Assembly: GCF_035920445.1 (NCBI RefSeq)
Contig: NZ_CP109162.1
Span: 2,046,001-2,110,000 of the forward strand
From: Nocardia sp. NBC_01730
GTDB taxonomy: Bacteria; Actinomycetota; Actinomycetes; Mycobacteriales; Mycobacteriaceae
DNA length: 64,000 bases
Direction: 5' to 3'
The position numbers and the translations under genes are program-made. The notes under the pieces were generated by a model that saw nothing but the letters and a program-made list of their open reading frames with translations, was not told the origin of the DNA and ran no database searches. Below are positions 30,461 to 40,336 of the stretch, piece by piece; positions within the stretch are counted from its first letter, which is position 1, and the number at the start of each line of letters is the position of its first letter.

Positions 30461-33400
30461 TCAATGTCTGTCGAAGTGGGGCGCCGCCAGGGCTTCTCGG
30501 AGGAAGGACTGCGGCAGTCCGGGTGCCAGCGTGGGGTCCGCATCGAGGGCAGCCAGTATCCGATCCATTGCCCAGCCCTCGTCGGTTGCGAAGCGGATCA
30601 ATCCGTGCTCGGCACACCGCGTGAGCGCAGGGACGGCAAGGGTGATCGCCTCGCCCTGTCGTCCGGCCGCGGAAAGACTTGCCGCCCACAGGAGTTCGGC
30701 CGACGTCGCCGCGCGGGGGCGGTAGGAGGTGGCGATTTCGCGCACCAAACGCTCGGCGCGCGTACATGCCTGCTCGGCCGCAGCGGGCGAGTGCTCATCG
30801 AGCAACAGCCGTATCCCCGTGTCCTGCTGGAGTTCCGCGGTGAGTGTGTGTAGCCCTTCCGGCTGATGGAGATCGAAGGGCGGCTGAATGAACTCACCTC
30901 GGTCATCCTGATCGATCGGTAGTCCGATGCGCACGCATTCGTTCACGATGCGCGCGGCCAGTCGGGGCAGGGAGAGGTTGGCTGCGATCTTCGCTCCCTC
31001 CGCCAGCCGGGCCTCCGCCGCGTCCCCGTCGCCGCGCAGCGCCTTCACCCGGGCCCCGATTCCGTAGGTGGCGTTCATGAATTCGACGAGTGCGCCTTCG
31101 GGGCCGAGTGCGGCGCTGTCGTCGAGCAGTTCCTCGGCGCCGACGAGGTCGCCGCGGTGGTATTGCAGCGCGCCGAGAAGTGCCGATGCCAGCGTAGCGC
31201 CGTGGGTGCGGGTTCCGATCGTCTGTGCCAGTGCGAGCGCCGTCCGCAGGTCGGATTCGGCCGCCGCAATGTCGAGCTGTTCGTAGGCCGCTATCGCGGC
31301 CAGGCAGTACCCGTAGACGACCGCGAATGGCCCTTTACACTGTGGGCGATACGGTGCGACCCAGTGTTGCCAGCGTCGCGCCTCGTCGAAGTCGAAGCGG
31401 CTCAGCGCGCATGTGGACGCGGTGCTGGCGGCAACCATAGCGAAGAAGGGGTCCAGCTGCTCTCCCCCACCATTGGCATGCAAAAGCCCCTCGACCACGT
31501 CCGGTAGGCGACCGTAGTTGTCGGTGAAGTTCCCTGCACCAGTGCGGATCAAGGACGCCTCCACCCGCATGGCAGCGGCGGCCTCGTCCGGCACACCCGA
31601 ATCCAGCAGCGCGTCGACCAGATCCAGTGCGGTGCGGGCCGCCAACGCTCGTTGTAATGCGACATCAGCCCAAGCCACCAAGAGCTGTACCCGTGGATTG
31701 GTCGTCGCGTACGCCGACGGCAGTTTCGCGACGAGGCCGAGCACTGTCGCCATCTTCGCCTGTTCCAGCAGTTCTCGCCCGCGTTCTTCGACGATGCCGA
31801 CCGCGCCTGTGACGTCGTTGGCGGCCAAGGCGTGATCAACGGCCTCGTTGAGCATCTTGTGATCGGCGAACCAGTTCGAGGCGGTCTGGTGCAGCCGTCG
31901 AAGCCGGTCGGGGTTCTGCCGGGCGAGCCTGTGTCGCAACAGATCTGCGAAGAGCCGGTGAAATCGGAACCAGGTGGAGTCATGGTCGAGACGGCGTATA
32001 AACAGCTCCAGATGCTCGGCTTCCTCCAGCATCTCTTGCCCGTAGCCCACGCCCGCGAGCACATCCGCGAGGTCGCCGCAGACGGTCTCGGTCACCGACG
32101 TCGACAGCAGGAAGTCGAGCAAGGCGGGGTCGAGCGTGTCCAGGATGTTCGATTCGACGTATTCGCCGATGGCGTAGTTGTGCCCGGACAATCGCCCGAT
32201 GCATTCCGCGGGATTGTCCTTGCCGCGCAGCGATAGTGACGCCAGTTGCAGTGCAGCTGCCCAGCCCTCGGTCGATTCTTGCAGACCGGCAATGTCGCTC
32301 GCAGCCAAGTCCAGTCGATTGACATCGACCAGGAAGGAGTTGGTTTCTGCTTCGTTGAATCGCAAGTCATCGGAGTCGATTTCGACAAGTTCGTCGCATA
32401 CTCGCATCCGGCTGAGCGGGAGCCCGCCGGTGCTTCGGCTGGCGACGATAATGCGCAGGTGGTGGCAGGCATTGTCGAGCAGGAATTCCATGGTCGCGCG
32501 CGCTGCGCGGTTGGTTACCCGATGCCAGTCGTCGATCACTATCGCGAATATGTCTCCGCTGGAGTGAATTTCGTTTATCAGCGCGGTGACGACGTAGCGG
32601 GTGGCGTCGGTGGCTCGTTCCTCGAGAATTTGACCCAGTTCGGCGCCGAGCGAGGGTCGCGCGCGGCGGACCGCCTCGACCAGGTGCGCCAGAAACCAGA
32701 CGGCGTTGTTGTCATCGGCATCGATGGTGAGCCAGGCGACCTGGATCTGATCGGCTGCCAGCGCATTCGCCCACTGGGCGGCCAACGTGCTCTTTCCGAA
32801 ACCGGCCGGGGCATGAACCACCGTCAACCGGCGCTGCTTGCCCTCCCGCAGGATCCGCAGCAGCCGAGGACGTTCCACGCGTGCCCGCGGCGGTGTCGGC
32901 GGCCGGAACTTGGTCAGCGCCGTCGGCGGAGGCGTGGTCTGGCACACTGCGCTCGCGCGTGACGGAACGCACTGCAGCGGTGCCGGAGGCCCGGACTGCC
33001 GCGGAGGGACCGTGGCCGGGGCGCACCGGCCCAGCACGTCCCGCAACTGACGTTGGTAGGCGGCAGCGGATTCCGGGCGTGCCCGCGGGTCGCGTGCCAT
33101 CGAGGCCTCGACCGCGGCGGCAGCCTCCGCTGGAATCTCCGCTCCGCGCAGGTCCGGGATCGGTTCGGTCATGACGCGCCGGAATTGCGCCATGACGCTT
33201 TCGTTGGTCCGGCGCTCGAAGGCCGCATGCCCGGTCACCAGGCAGAACAGCGTCGCACCGAGACTGTAGATATCCGAGGCCGGATCGGGTGGCTCACCGT
33301 CGAGCACCTCGGGTGCGGTGAATGCCGGGGTAGCGGTGATGCGCCCGGTGGCAGTCTCGAAGCCACCGCTGATGCGGGCGATGCCGAAGTCGGCCAGCTG

Positions 33401-33889
33401 CGGTTCGTCGTAGTCGGTGACCAGGATGTTGGCGGGCTTGACGTCGCGGTGGATGGTCCTGGCGGCATGCGCGGCGGCCAGGGCTCCGGCGATGCGTTCT
33501 CCGATCGACAGTACCTCGTCCCAGGGGATCGGCCCCTTCGAACGCAGCCGACTTTCCAGCGAGCCCCGGGAGTGGAAGGGCATGACGATGTAGGGGCAGC
33601 CGGTGGCCGTGATGTCGGCCTGCAGGATCTCCACGATGTTGGGATGCCCGGACAGACGGCCCAGCGCGTGCTGCTCGCGGACGAAGCGCTGTCGGTCTTC
33701 ACCAGTGAGGTCCGAAGTCAGGACCTTGATCGCGACGGCGCGGTCCAGTGATTGCTCGGTGCAGCGGTACACGACGCCGAATCCACCACGTCCGATCTCT
33801 TCGGCGTCGAAGAATCCGACCGCGGCAAGTTCCGCCGTGAGACCAACCCGCAGGTCAGGCTGGGTTGTGGTGGGATCGGATGCCGACAT
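30461..33889 (-). CDS. pknK: PknK-like serine/threonine kinase fused to a MalT/LuxR-type ATPase
   Basis: The 1,142-residue protein has a full Hanks-type kinase domain: glycine loop IGRGGFGVVYR (32-42), Lys55 in AIKVL, HRD at 147-149 in TIHRDVKPANILV, DFG at 167-169 and APE at 192-194. A Pro-rich linker leads to a STAND-type ATPase with the Walker A HAPAGFGKST near 359-368. Helical TPR-like repeats fill the rest. No terminal LuxR helix-turn-helix is visible. Size and order match mycobacterial PknK, a cytosolic kinase that couples stress signals to transcription control. The start ATG is preceded by AGGGAG six bases upstream. The gene stands alone on its strand, with Prim-Pol debris directly downstream. 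Confidence 0.85.
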   Translation of the reverse strand: MSASDPTTTQPDLRVGLTAELAAVGFFDAEEIGRGGFGVVYRCTEQSLDRAVAIKVLTSDLTGEDRQRFVREQHALGRLSGHPNIVEILQADITATGCPYIVMPFHSRGSLESRLRSKGPIPWDEVLSIGERIAGALAAAHAARTIHRDVKPANILVTDYDEPQLADFGIARISGGFETATGRITATPAFTAPEVLDGEPPDPASDIYSLGATLFCLVTGHAAFERRTNESVMAQFRRVMTEPIPDLRGAEIPAEAAAAVEASMARDPRARPESAAAYQRQLRDVLGRCAPATVPPRQSGPPAPLQCVPSRASAVCQTTPPPTALTKFRPPTPPRARVERPRLLRILREGKQRRLTVVHAPAGFGKSTLAAQWANALAADQIQVAWLTIDADDNNAVWFLAHLVEAVRRARPSLGAELGQILEERATDATRYVVTALINEIHSSGDIFAIVIDDWHRVTNRAARATMEFLLDNACHHLRIIVASRSTGGLPLSRMRVCDELVEIDSDDLRFNEAETNSFLVDVNRLDLAASDIAGLQESTEGWAAALQLASLSLRGKDNPAECIGRLSGHNYAIGEYVESNILDTLDPALLDFLLSTSVTETVCGDLADVLAGVGYGQEMLEEAEHLELFIRRLDHDSTWFRFHRLFADLLRHRLARQNPDRLRRLHQTASNWFADHKMLNEAVDHALAANDVTGAVGIVEERGRELLEQAKMATVLGLVAKLPSAYATTNPRVQLLVAWADVALQRALAARTALDLVDALLDSGVPDEAAAAMRVEASLIRTGAGNFTDNYGRLPDVVEGLLHANGGGEQLDPFFAMVAASTASTCALSRFDFDEARRWQHWVAPYRPQCKGPFAVVYGYCLAAIAAYEQLDIAAAESDLRTALALAQTIGTRTHGATLASALLGALQYHRGDLVGAEELLDDSAALGPEGALVEFMNATYGIGARVKALRGDGDAAEARLAEGAKIAANLSLPRLAARIVNECVRIGLPIDQDDRGEFIQPPFDLHQPEGLHTLTAELQQDTGIRLLLDEHSPAAAEQACTRAERLVREIATSYRPRAATSAELLWAASLSAAGRQGEAITLAVPALTRCAEHGLIRFATDEGWAMDRILAALDADPTLAPGLPQSFLREALAAPHFDRH

Positions 33890-34209
33890 GGCACGCTCCC
33901 TAGGTCACCATGCCGGATCCGCGTGATCCGGCGCTGCCGACCGTCGCCGAAATACGACTTCATCCCTGGTGTGGAGGTAGGTAACCATGCGATCACCTCG
34001 TGTAAGCAGAAACCCTGACTACTCTTGATCATAGACTCGATCGCTATGCGAGCACCTTGACTGTTGTCGACGCGATTCATTATCGAGTGGGTGACGTACC
34101 TGTCACAGCAGCATCGGTGAGCGGCGGCCTCGATACCCCGCCCATCGTGGCTGCCGCGTACCTGCCAGAGCATGGGCGACAAGGAATTTCCTGAGGCGTG
34201 AAACCCTCT
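33890..34209. other. Intergenic region upstream of the pknK-like gene
   Basis: About 320 bases carry no supportable gene. They should hold the promoter of the kinase gene on the minus strand. I saw no convincing -35/-10 pair or terminator. Confidence 0.5.
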
Positions 34210-35037
34210 TCACCGACGGGCGAGTTCGCCGTAGAACCAGGAGGCAGTCACCCCGCCATCCATAAGCAAATCGCTGCCGGTGATGAATGTGCCGTCGGGA
34301 CCCATGAGCAGCGCGCCGAGGGCGCCGACCTCATCAGGAGTGCCGCCGCGACCAACCGGGCACAGCTCGATCATGCGCCGGTATCCCTCGCCGCGGGGCC
34401 CGGTCAGCTCGTCTTTCGCGAGCGGGGTGAAGATGATGCCGGGGCTGATCGTATTGACCCGCGCGCGACGTCGGCCCCACCGCACGGCCTCGGCCCTCAC
34501 CCGCAATGTGTTCGCACGCTTTGCCAGCTGGTAGGCGGTGAGAGAATCGGTCACCTGGTCGGGCGCGAGCATCGGCAGATCCAGCAATTCCTCGGTCGGA
34601 GTCGTGGCCAGAGCGGCATCTTGTTCGGCAGTCAACGCGGCGAGGCGGTGTCCGGACTGTGACGCGATGACGATCCCCGACCCGCCCCGTGCGATCACGT
34701 TGCCGAACTCCTCGAGGACAAGGGCAGTTCCGTAGAGGTCCACGGCGAGGATCGTTGCCGGTGCTGCCTGGCTGGGTGAGACCCCGGCGGCGTGTATGAC
34801 ACCGGTGACCTCGCCCAATGCGGTTGCGGTGCGGACAAGCGCGTGAACCAACTCACGGGCCGACACATCGACGGTCGCTACGCTGACCTGGAACCCGGCG
34901 TTGCTCAGCACCTCGGCGGCGGCATCGGCGTTGCGCTGGTGCAGGTCGGCCAGCAGCACGTGCTTGCCGGAGCTGGCCCGGCGGGCGATGGCCTGACCGA
35001 TCTGCCCAGCTCCGATGACGACGATGACTTCACTCAC
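34210..35037 (-). CDS. SDR-family NAD(P)-dependent oxidoreductase
   Basis: The 275-residue protein starts MSEVIVVIGAGQIGQAIAR, a Rossmann glycine motif (GAGQIGQ) slightly different from the usual TGxxxGIG. It has VIHAAGVSPSQ at the NAG position, an active-site YxxxK as YQLAKRAN, and NTISPGIIFTPLAKDE at the usual cofactor loop. The C-terminal MDGGVTASWFYGEL is typical of SDRs. Substrate is unknown. It lies 43 bases downstream of a broken medium-chain dehydrogenase on the same strand, so the two may once have formed an operon. Confidence 0.85.
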   Translation of the reverse strand: MSEVIVVIGAGQIGQAIARRASSGKHVLLADLHQRNADAAAEVLSNAGFQVSVATVDVSARELVHALVRTATALGEVTGVIHAAGVSPSQAAPATILAVDLYGTALVLEEFGNVIARGGSGIVIASQSGHRLAALTAEQDAALATTPTEELLDLPMLAPDQVTDSLTAYQLAKRANTLRVRAEAVRWGRRRARVNTISPGIIFTPLAKDELTGPRGEGYRRMIELCPVGRGGTPDEVGALGALLMGPDGTFITGSDLLMDGGVTASWFYGELARR

Positions 35038-35080
35038 CCTGGTCTTCCTCTACTCGGTTGTTCTTCGCGCAAGTGGCGCA

Positions 35081-35620
35081 TCAGGGGTGGACGAGGACTT
35101 TGAGGGCTTCGCGGTTGTCCATGGCGCGGTAACCGTCGGGTACGGCGTCCAGACCGATCTCGCGGTCGAACACCTTGCCGGGCTCAACGGTGCCGTCGAG
35201 CACGCCGGGCAGCAGCGTGCCGATGTAGGCGCGGGCGGGTGCAGGGCCGCCGGTGAGGGTGATGTTGGGGCCGAAGAGGCTGCCGAACCCGACCGGTGCG
35301 TCCTCGTACTGGGGGACGCCGACGCGGCTGATCACACCGCCGGAACGCACGACGCCGATGGCCTGCTGGTAGGCGGGCATGTGACCGACGGCTTCGATCA
35401 CGACGTGGGTGCCGTCGCCGCGGGTGAGATCGCGGACGGCGGCGATGCCCGCGTCGCCGCGTTCGGCGACGATGTCGGTGGAGCCGAACTCGCGGCCGAT
35501 GTCGGTGCGGTCCTTGTGCCGTCCCATCAGGATGATCCGCCGCGCACCGAGTTGGCGCGCCGACAGCACCGCCATGAGCCCCACCGCGTACACCGCGCCC
35601 GCCAACACCCCTACCGCCGA
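35081..35620 (-). pseudogene. Zinc-type medium-chain dehydrogenase, C-terminal half only
   Basis: The readable part begins around VGLMAVLSARQLGARRIILM, the second half of the NAD-binding domain, and continues GTHVVIEAVGHMPAYQQAI and PARAYIGTLLPGVLDGTVEP to KVLVHP. The N-terminal catalytic domain with the zinc ligands is absent, and the nucleotide-binding glycine motif is replaced by unrelated codons. It therefore looks like a truncated remnant joined to foreign sequence near 35600. Confidence 0.75.
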
Positions 35621-35869
35621 CGCACTCGAACTCCTCGGCACCTGGGCCGCCACCCTCGACGCAACTGACAACACCGACCGACGATCCCGTCGCACCAGCT
35701 AGTATGCCCAACCGTCAGCGTCGCGACAGATCCGGCTGTTCGAGCCGTGGACGGATCGACCGATCCGATCCGATCCGAAATCGCTCGTCCGACACTGGCT
35801 CTCGAGACACCATTCCGCGCAGGGCACGACCGGGCCGGCCGAATACACCTGCGGGGGACGGGTCAGGTC

Positions 35870-35966
35870 TCAGCCGAGATCGGTCAGGTCGTCCGCGGTG
35901 AGCGTGATCGGCCGCGCAGCAATGTTCTCCTACGGATGAGCCACCGACCTGGTACCGGGGATCGGT
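35870..35966 (-). pseudogene. Aldo/keto reductase C-terminal remnant
   Basis: The minus strand reads PIPGTRSVAHP, a stop, then ENIAARPITLTADDLTDLG before a second stop. This matches the end of aldo/keto reductases ('PIPGTrr.e.leENvaA..i.Lt.eDl..l'). Only about 32 residues remain and one in-frame stop is present. The rest of 35620-36056 holds no gene I can support. Confidence 0.6.
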
Positions 35967-36056
35967 TGTCGTCGCCGTTGTCGGCTATCGTGGCGGCATC
36001 GTTCAGTCCAGTCACACCGAGTCATCGGCAATCGTGCGTATCGGCGTGTTCAGTTC

Positions 36057-38822
36057 ATGGAGGTCGCGGTCAAGTCGATGGACATCGAAGGTGACAGTCC
36101 CGCGGCAACAGGCAGTATGCCCGTACTTCTCTGGTTGAAGATCGCAGATCCATCAACCGCGCTCCCGGAATATCCGCCCGGCACCGACGTTCGGGTGCTA
36201 CTCCCCTTGGATGGACGTTTCACCGACTTGAAACGTCAACTCCTCACCGCCCGAGTACCTTTCCGTGAGGTCGGTTACCTGCTGGAGCAGGAATCCATCA
36301 GTACGCTGAACCGAGAGGGTCACCTCACCATAGCTGTCGCACCGTCCGGGCCGGCACGGATGTCCGCGCAGAAGCGTGCCCCCATCACCGGAGCCGCCGC
36401 CGAAGCGGCGCGCGATGCGTTCGAGCTGATGTGGCACAACCATGCAGCTGCCGATGGCGCTGTAGTCCGTCCACTTCCGATAGAGCACATCGTGCCGTCC
36501 GATTGGGTTAGATACCTTCCCCATCCGCTTGTGAATCCCGCACAGGCCGAGGCGATTCCGCACATTATCGGCAGCGATGAGCACCTGATGGTGGTGGCGC
36601 CGACCGGCGCAGGCAAAACCGTCATGGGCATGGTCGCGGTCCTGCGTACAGTCTTGGAGCAAGGGAGGAAGGCCGCCTGGCTGGTCCCACAGCGTTCGCT
36701 CACCGATGAGTTGAACGATGAACTCGACAGCTGGCGCAGACGCGGTCTGCGTGTCGAACGGCTTTCTGGTGAGTATCGGGTTGACGCACAACGTATTCGA
36801 GACGCGGACCTCTGGGTGACAACTACCGAGAAATTCGAGGCCATCTGCCGGACCTCCTCGCTCAAGGAGGCGCTGGCCGAGGTCGGCTGTCTGGTTGTCG
36901 ACGAGATCCATCTGCTGGGAGACGGGACCAGAGGACCGTTCCTGGAGGCGATTCTGGCTCGCGTGCGCGGTACGGACTCATTGATCCGGATCATTGGACT
37001 GTCGGCCACCGTCGCCAACGCCGACCAACTCGCAGAATGGATGCACGCACGGACGATACGGGTAGCCTGGCGCCCCACTCAGCTGACCTGGCAACTACCT
37101 ACCGTTCCCAACAGTGCCGACTGGAGTCTGGTCGAAGCAGCCAAGGCGCGACTGACTACTGCCATCGTTCACATGGTGGCGGCTGACCGCGGTAGCGTGC
37201 TCGTATTCTGCGGCAGTAAACGCAACGTCCGCCGCACCGCGTTGATCGTCGCAGCCAGTCGAGGCGCCAACGTCTTCGGCATCAACCCCGACGACACCGA
37301 CGTTGTGCACAAGATCTGCGCAGCAGTGGGTGTCGGCCTGCACTACAAGGGCTGGGAGCGCAAGCGGGAGGCCGAAAAAGCGTTCCGTGCACGCGAATTG
37401 GATGTCCTTGTGGCTACCTCGACCGTGGCTGCCGGGGTGAACATGCCTGCTCGTGCGGTAATCGTGCAAGATACGGAGGTGGGGCTCAAGGCCATAGATG
37501 TTGCGACTGTGCAACAAATGTTCGGCCGCGCGGGGCGTGTCGGTGCCGGGGAGCACGAGGGGTGGGCATTCCTTATCGTCGACCAGACCGAACGCGCGAC
37601 CTGGCAACGCAAACTACTCGCGGGATTTCGAGTCGACTCGCAGATCCAGTCGAACCTGCCGGAACACCTCCTGGCCGAAGCCGTCCAAGGCCGAATCAGT
37701 TCAGTGGCAGAGGCCGAGCACTGGTGGGTGCAAACGCTGGCCTACCACCAGGGCAGCCGAAATATGACCCCGCTTCGACATGCCGTCCGATTCTTGATCG
37801 ATGGCGAGTTTCTCACAGAGACACAAACATCCGACGGCGAGCTGGCGCCCTCCGAACTGGGCATGCTGACGGCACGGCTGATGGTCTCGCCACAGGTGTG
37901 CCACCAACTGCGCACGACCCTGGCCGAGTTCGGCATGCCGGAATCCGCACAAGCAGCGGAGAACCTCCTGATCCAGACAGTCGCCACCCACGTGCCGAAA
38001 CTTGCTCAGGCGGGGATAAGCGAGGACCTCAAGCCACTCGCCGTCAGCTTGAAGCTCGCCCGCGGAGTGGTCGCACATCTCAGCAACAACGAACTGGCGC
38101 GCTCGCCGGACGGCGCCTCCGCTTACAGCCCGGGTGACCTGGCGAGCGCCGCGATGCTGACTATTGCCAACTCTCCGACCGAGTTCCATCAAGCCGCCCG
38201 CACCATCGGCGGGATTCCTTACTCCACAATGTATCCGATACTCGAGGAAGCGCCCCGCTACCTCCATTGGTTGGGCTGCCAGGGATTTCTGGGTACCGTG
38301 CACCCGTGGGTAGCGATCGTTGCCGCTGATCTGAGCAGACGGATCCGATGGCGCCGGTGCCAGCCACCTCGGGGTGCCGGTCGTCTACTGTGGATGTGCG
38401 AACAGATGGCCACAGCCGCCCACCTCGAGGACGTAGTACCGACCCTCTGGCAGGCAGCCAGGAGTCGCGCGCTCACCCATCCGGACTGGTCGGAAACCGG
38501 CAGACCACAGGCATGCCGGCTACACCAGCCAGAATACGCAGGGCTGCTGCGCGATCGCGCGACCAACACAGTCCTGGAAACCGCATCGGACAAGACGCGC
38601 TTGACCAGCTCGACCGCAGCTGCGCTCGCTGTGTGGTGCGGAGCAAACTATGTGGTCAGCGCAACGACACAGGGAAGGGCGACAGCCGCTTTCCCGATAG
38701 GTGATGCGCAAGAGCGGGGAGCAGCAATATTCACGTGGCGGGGGGACTATCGTGCGCTCGGTTGGCTCGACGTGTACTCACAGTGTCAAGTCACGTCAGA
38801 TCACGCGTCCGCTCTGGCATAG
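36057..38822 (+). CDS. Stand-alone Ski2-like DEAD/DEAH-box helicase
   Basis: The 921-residue protein carries superfamily 2 motifs: a Q-like NPAQAEAI (160-167), Walker A APTGAGKT (181-188), DEIH (282-285), SAT in IIGLSATVANADQLAEWM (316-318), VATSTVAAGVNMPARAVIV and QMFGRAGRVG. 'LSAT.aNA..LAEWM' is typical of Ski2/Hel308 helicases. The first 150 and last 300 residues are not recognisable. It may act on branched DNA or RNA. No nuclease, methylase or other defence partner lies nearby. The start is uncertain; ATGs at 36057 and 36078 both lack a good ribosome site. The 204 bases after the gene hold nothing I can identify. Confidence 0.8.
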   Translation: MEVAVKSMDIEGDSPAATGSMPVLLWLKIADPSTALPEYPPGTDVRVLLPLDGRFTDLKRQLLTARVPFREVGYLLEQESISTLNREGHLTIAVAPSGPARMSAQKRAPITGAAAEAARDAFELMWHNHAAADGAVVRPLPIEHIVPSDWVRYLPHPLVNPAQAEAIPHIIGSDEHLMVVAPTGAGKTVMGMVAVLRTVLEQGRKAAWLVPQRSLTDELNDELDSWRRRGLRVERLSGEYRVDAQRIRDADLWVTTTEKFEAICRTSSLKEALAEVGCLVVDEIHLLGDGTRGPFLEAILARVRGTDSLIRIIGLSATVANADQLAEWMHARTIRVAWRPTQLTWQLPTVPNSADWSLVEAAKARLTTAIVHMVAADRGSVLVFCGSKRNVRRTALIVAASRGANVFGINPDDTDVVHKICAAVGVGLHYKGWERKREAEKAFRARELDVLVATSTVAAGVNMPARAVIVQDTEVGLKAIDVATVQQMFGRAGRVGAGEHEGWAFLIVDQTERATWQRKLLAGFRVDSQIQSNLPEHLLAEAVQGRISSVAEAEHWWVQTLAYHQGSRNMTPLRHAVRFLIDGEFLTETQTSDGELAPSELGMLTARLMVSPQVCHQLRTTLAEFGMPESAQAAENLLIQTVATHVPKLAQAGISEDLKPLAVSLKLARGVVAHLSNNELARSPDGASAYSPGDLASAAMLTIANSPTEFHQAARTIGGIPYSTMYPILEEAPRYLHWLGCQGFLGTVHPWVAIVAADLSRRIRWRRCQPPRGAGRLLWMCEQMATAAHLEDVVPTLWQAARSRALTHPDWSETGRPQACRLHQPEYAGLLRDRATNTVLETASDKTRLTSSTAAALAVWCGANYVVSATTQGRATAAFPIGDAQERGAAIFTWRGDYRALGWLDVYSQCQVTSDHASALA

Positions 38823-39026
38823 CATGTAATTTCGATGTGACCGCCTGTAATTGTTGGTGACGGCTGGCCAACGTCGCATCCTCATCGTGCGGGTTTTATT
38901 GAGCGACCATGGCGGGTCGAATGCCGAGCCACCATGCGTGCACGCTGCAATCGACGCCTACTCCGACAGCGCGCCGGAGATCGAACTTGGATGGTTTGCG
39001 CCAGCGTTGGGATCGGTGGGGTCCGA

Positions 39027-39863
39027 TCAGTACCGGTCGACCGTGGGCGGGGTCAGCGTCGAGTCGCGGAGCGGACCGATCGTTTCCTCGAACGCCTTCT
39101 GCCAAGAACCGTCGGCGATCATTTCCTCGATCGCATCGTTGATCTTGGCACGAGTCTGCTGATCGCCCTTCTTCAGGCCGATACCGTACTTCTCTCTGGT
39201 GAACGTGTTGCCGACCAGCTTCAGTTCGCCTGACGCCTGCCCGGCGAAACCGGCGAGGATGATGTCGTCGGTGGTCACCGCGTCGACCGAACCGCTGCGC
39301 AGGGCTTCGATGCACCGCGAGTAGGTGTCCAGTTCCACCAGTTGAACTTCTTTCGCGTAGTTGTCCTTGACGTACTGCGCCGGGGTGGAGCCTTTGACCG
39401 AGCAGAGCTTTTTGTTGCCGGTCAGCGACTCGACACCGATGACATCGGTGGTCTCCTTTTTCACCAGCAGGGACTGCCCGGCCACGAAGTACGGCCCGGC
39501 GAAGTCGACTTTCTCCTTGCGTTCGTCGGTGATCGAGTAGGTGGCAACGATGAAGTCCACCTCGCCGTTCATGATCATCGTCTCGCGTCGAGCCGTCGGC
39601 GCCTCTTTGAAGGTGATGCCGTCGGGCTGCACGCCGAGCTTTCCAGCCACGTATTCGGCGATCTCGACGTCGTACCCTTGGTACGAGCCGTCCGTGTCGC
39701 GAAAGCCGAGTCCCGGTTGGTCGAATTTGATGCCAATGGTCAGTTTGCCCTCCTTCACGTGATCCTCGGTGGTCTCGGCGTCGCTGCCGCCACCGCAGGC
39801 GGTAGCGAACAGGGTGACGGCGATCGCCCCGATACCGAGGCGGAGTAGTCGGTTTATCCTCAT
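39027..39863 (-). CDS. Glutamate/glutamine-type ABC substrate-binding lipoprotein
   Basis: The 278-residue product starts at the ATG at 39863, preceded by GAGAGGGA. It has a lipoprotein signal, MRINRLLRLGIGAIAVTLFA with lipobox TACGGG, so it should be anchored outside the membrane. The mature part is a type 3 periplasmic-binding fold: KLTIGIKFDQPGLGFRDTDG, YDVEIAEYVAGKLGV, TARRETMIMNGEVDFIVATY and GQSLLVKKETTDV. This is the GluB/GlnH group. No permease or ATPase gene accompanies it here, so it must pair with a transporter encoded elsewhere or be an orphan. Confidence 0.88.
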   Translation of the reverse strand: MRINRLLRLGIGAIAVTLFATACGGGSDAETTEDHVKEGKLTIGIKFDQPGLGFRDTDGSYQGYDVEIAEYVAGKLGVQPDGITFKEAPTARRETMIMNGEVDFIVATYSITDERKEKVDFAGPYFVAGQSLLVKKETTDVIGVESLTGNKKLCSVKGSTPAQYVKDNYAKEVQLVELDTYSRCIEALRSGSVDAVTTDDIILAGFAGQASGELKLVGNTFTREKYGIGLKKGDQQTRAKINDAIEEMIADGSWQKAFEETIGPLRDSTLTPPTVDRY

Positions 39864-40336
39864 CGAATTCGGTTCCCTCTCACGGTGAGCTCTCGGGCCG
39901 GATAGGAGGCCCAGGTGCTGACGGCACGTCATTTTTCCCGGGCGTCCCAGCGCCTGTATCGAATGTCTTCCCGCCAGTGGAAAATAGGTTTCGCCCTCGT
40001 AAATGCCGAATCCGCAGCTCCGCACCGGTTGCCGCCGGACGTCAGCGAACTCGCCGGAATCGACCACGCCGAAGCGGCGTACTCAGCTCGCGCTTCTCGA
40101 CCGATCCCGCCTACGATCCGCACGGCCATGGGCTGATCATCGTTACGATGCCGGCCGTCCCTCCACGGTGGTGGCACAGGCGCCACCACTGGGTCGAGGG
40201 ACCTCGCGACGGTGTGAATTCGCTGCTGCCTGCCGATGCCCAGGCGTACTACACGGCCGTCTCGGGTGGGTCGCCGTACGCGTGGGATCTACTTCTTGCC
40301 GCGGGATCCTGTGGACAGCACCCCGAGCCGACAGGG
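39864..40336. other. Gap without a supportable gene
   Basis: About 470 bases between the binding-protein start and the propeller gene. Short open frames exist on both strands, but none shows a recognisable family, ribosome site or convincing codon pattern. Confidence 0.5.

Noticed and set aside
39929..40189. An 86-codon minus-strand frame in the gap before the propeller gene
   Set aside because: It overlaps the leader of the lipoprotein gene's upstream region, has no ribosome site and no recognisable motif.
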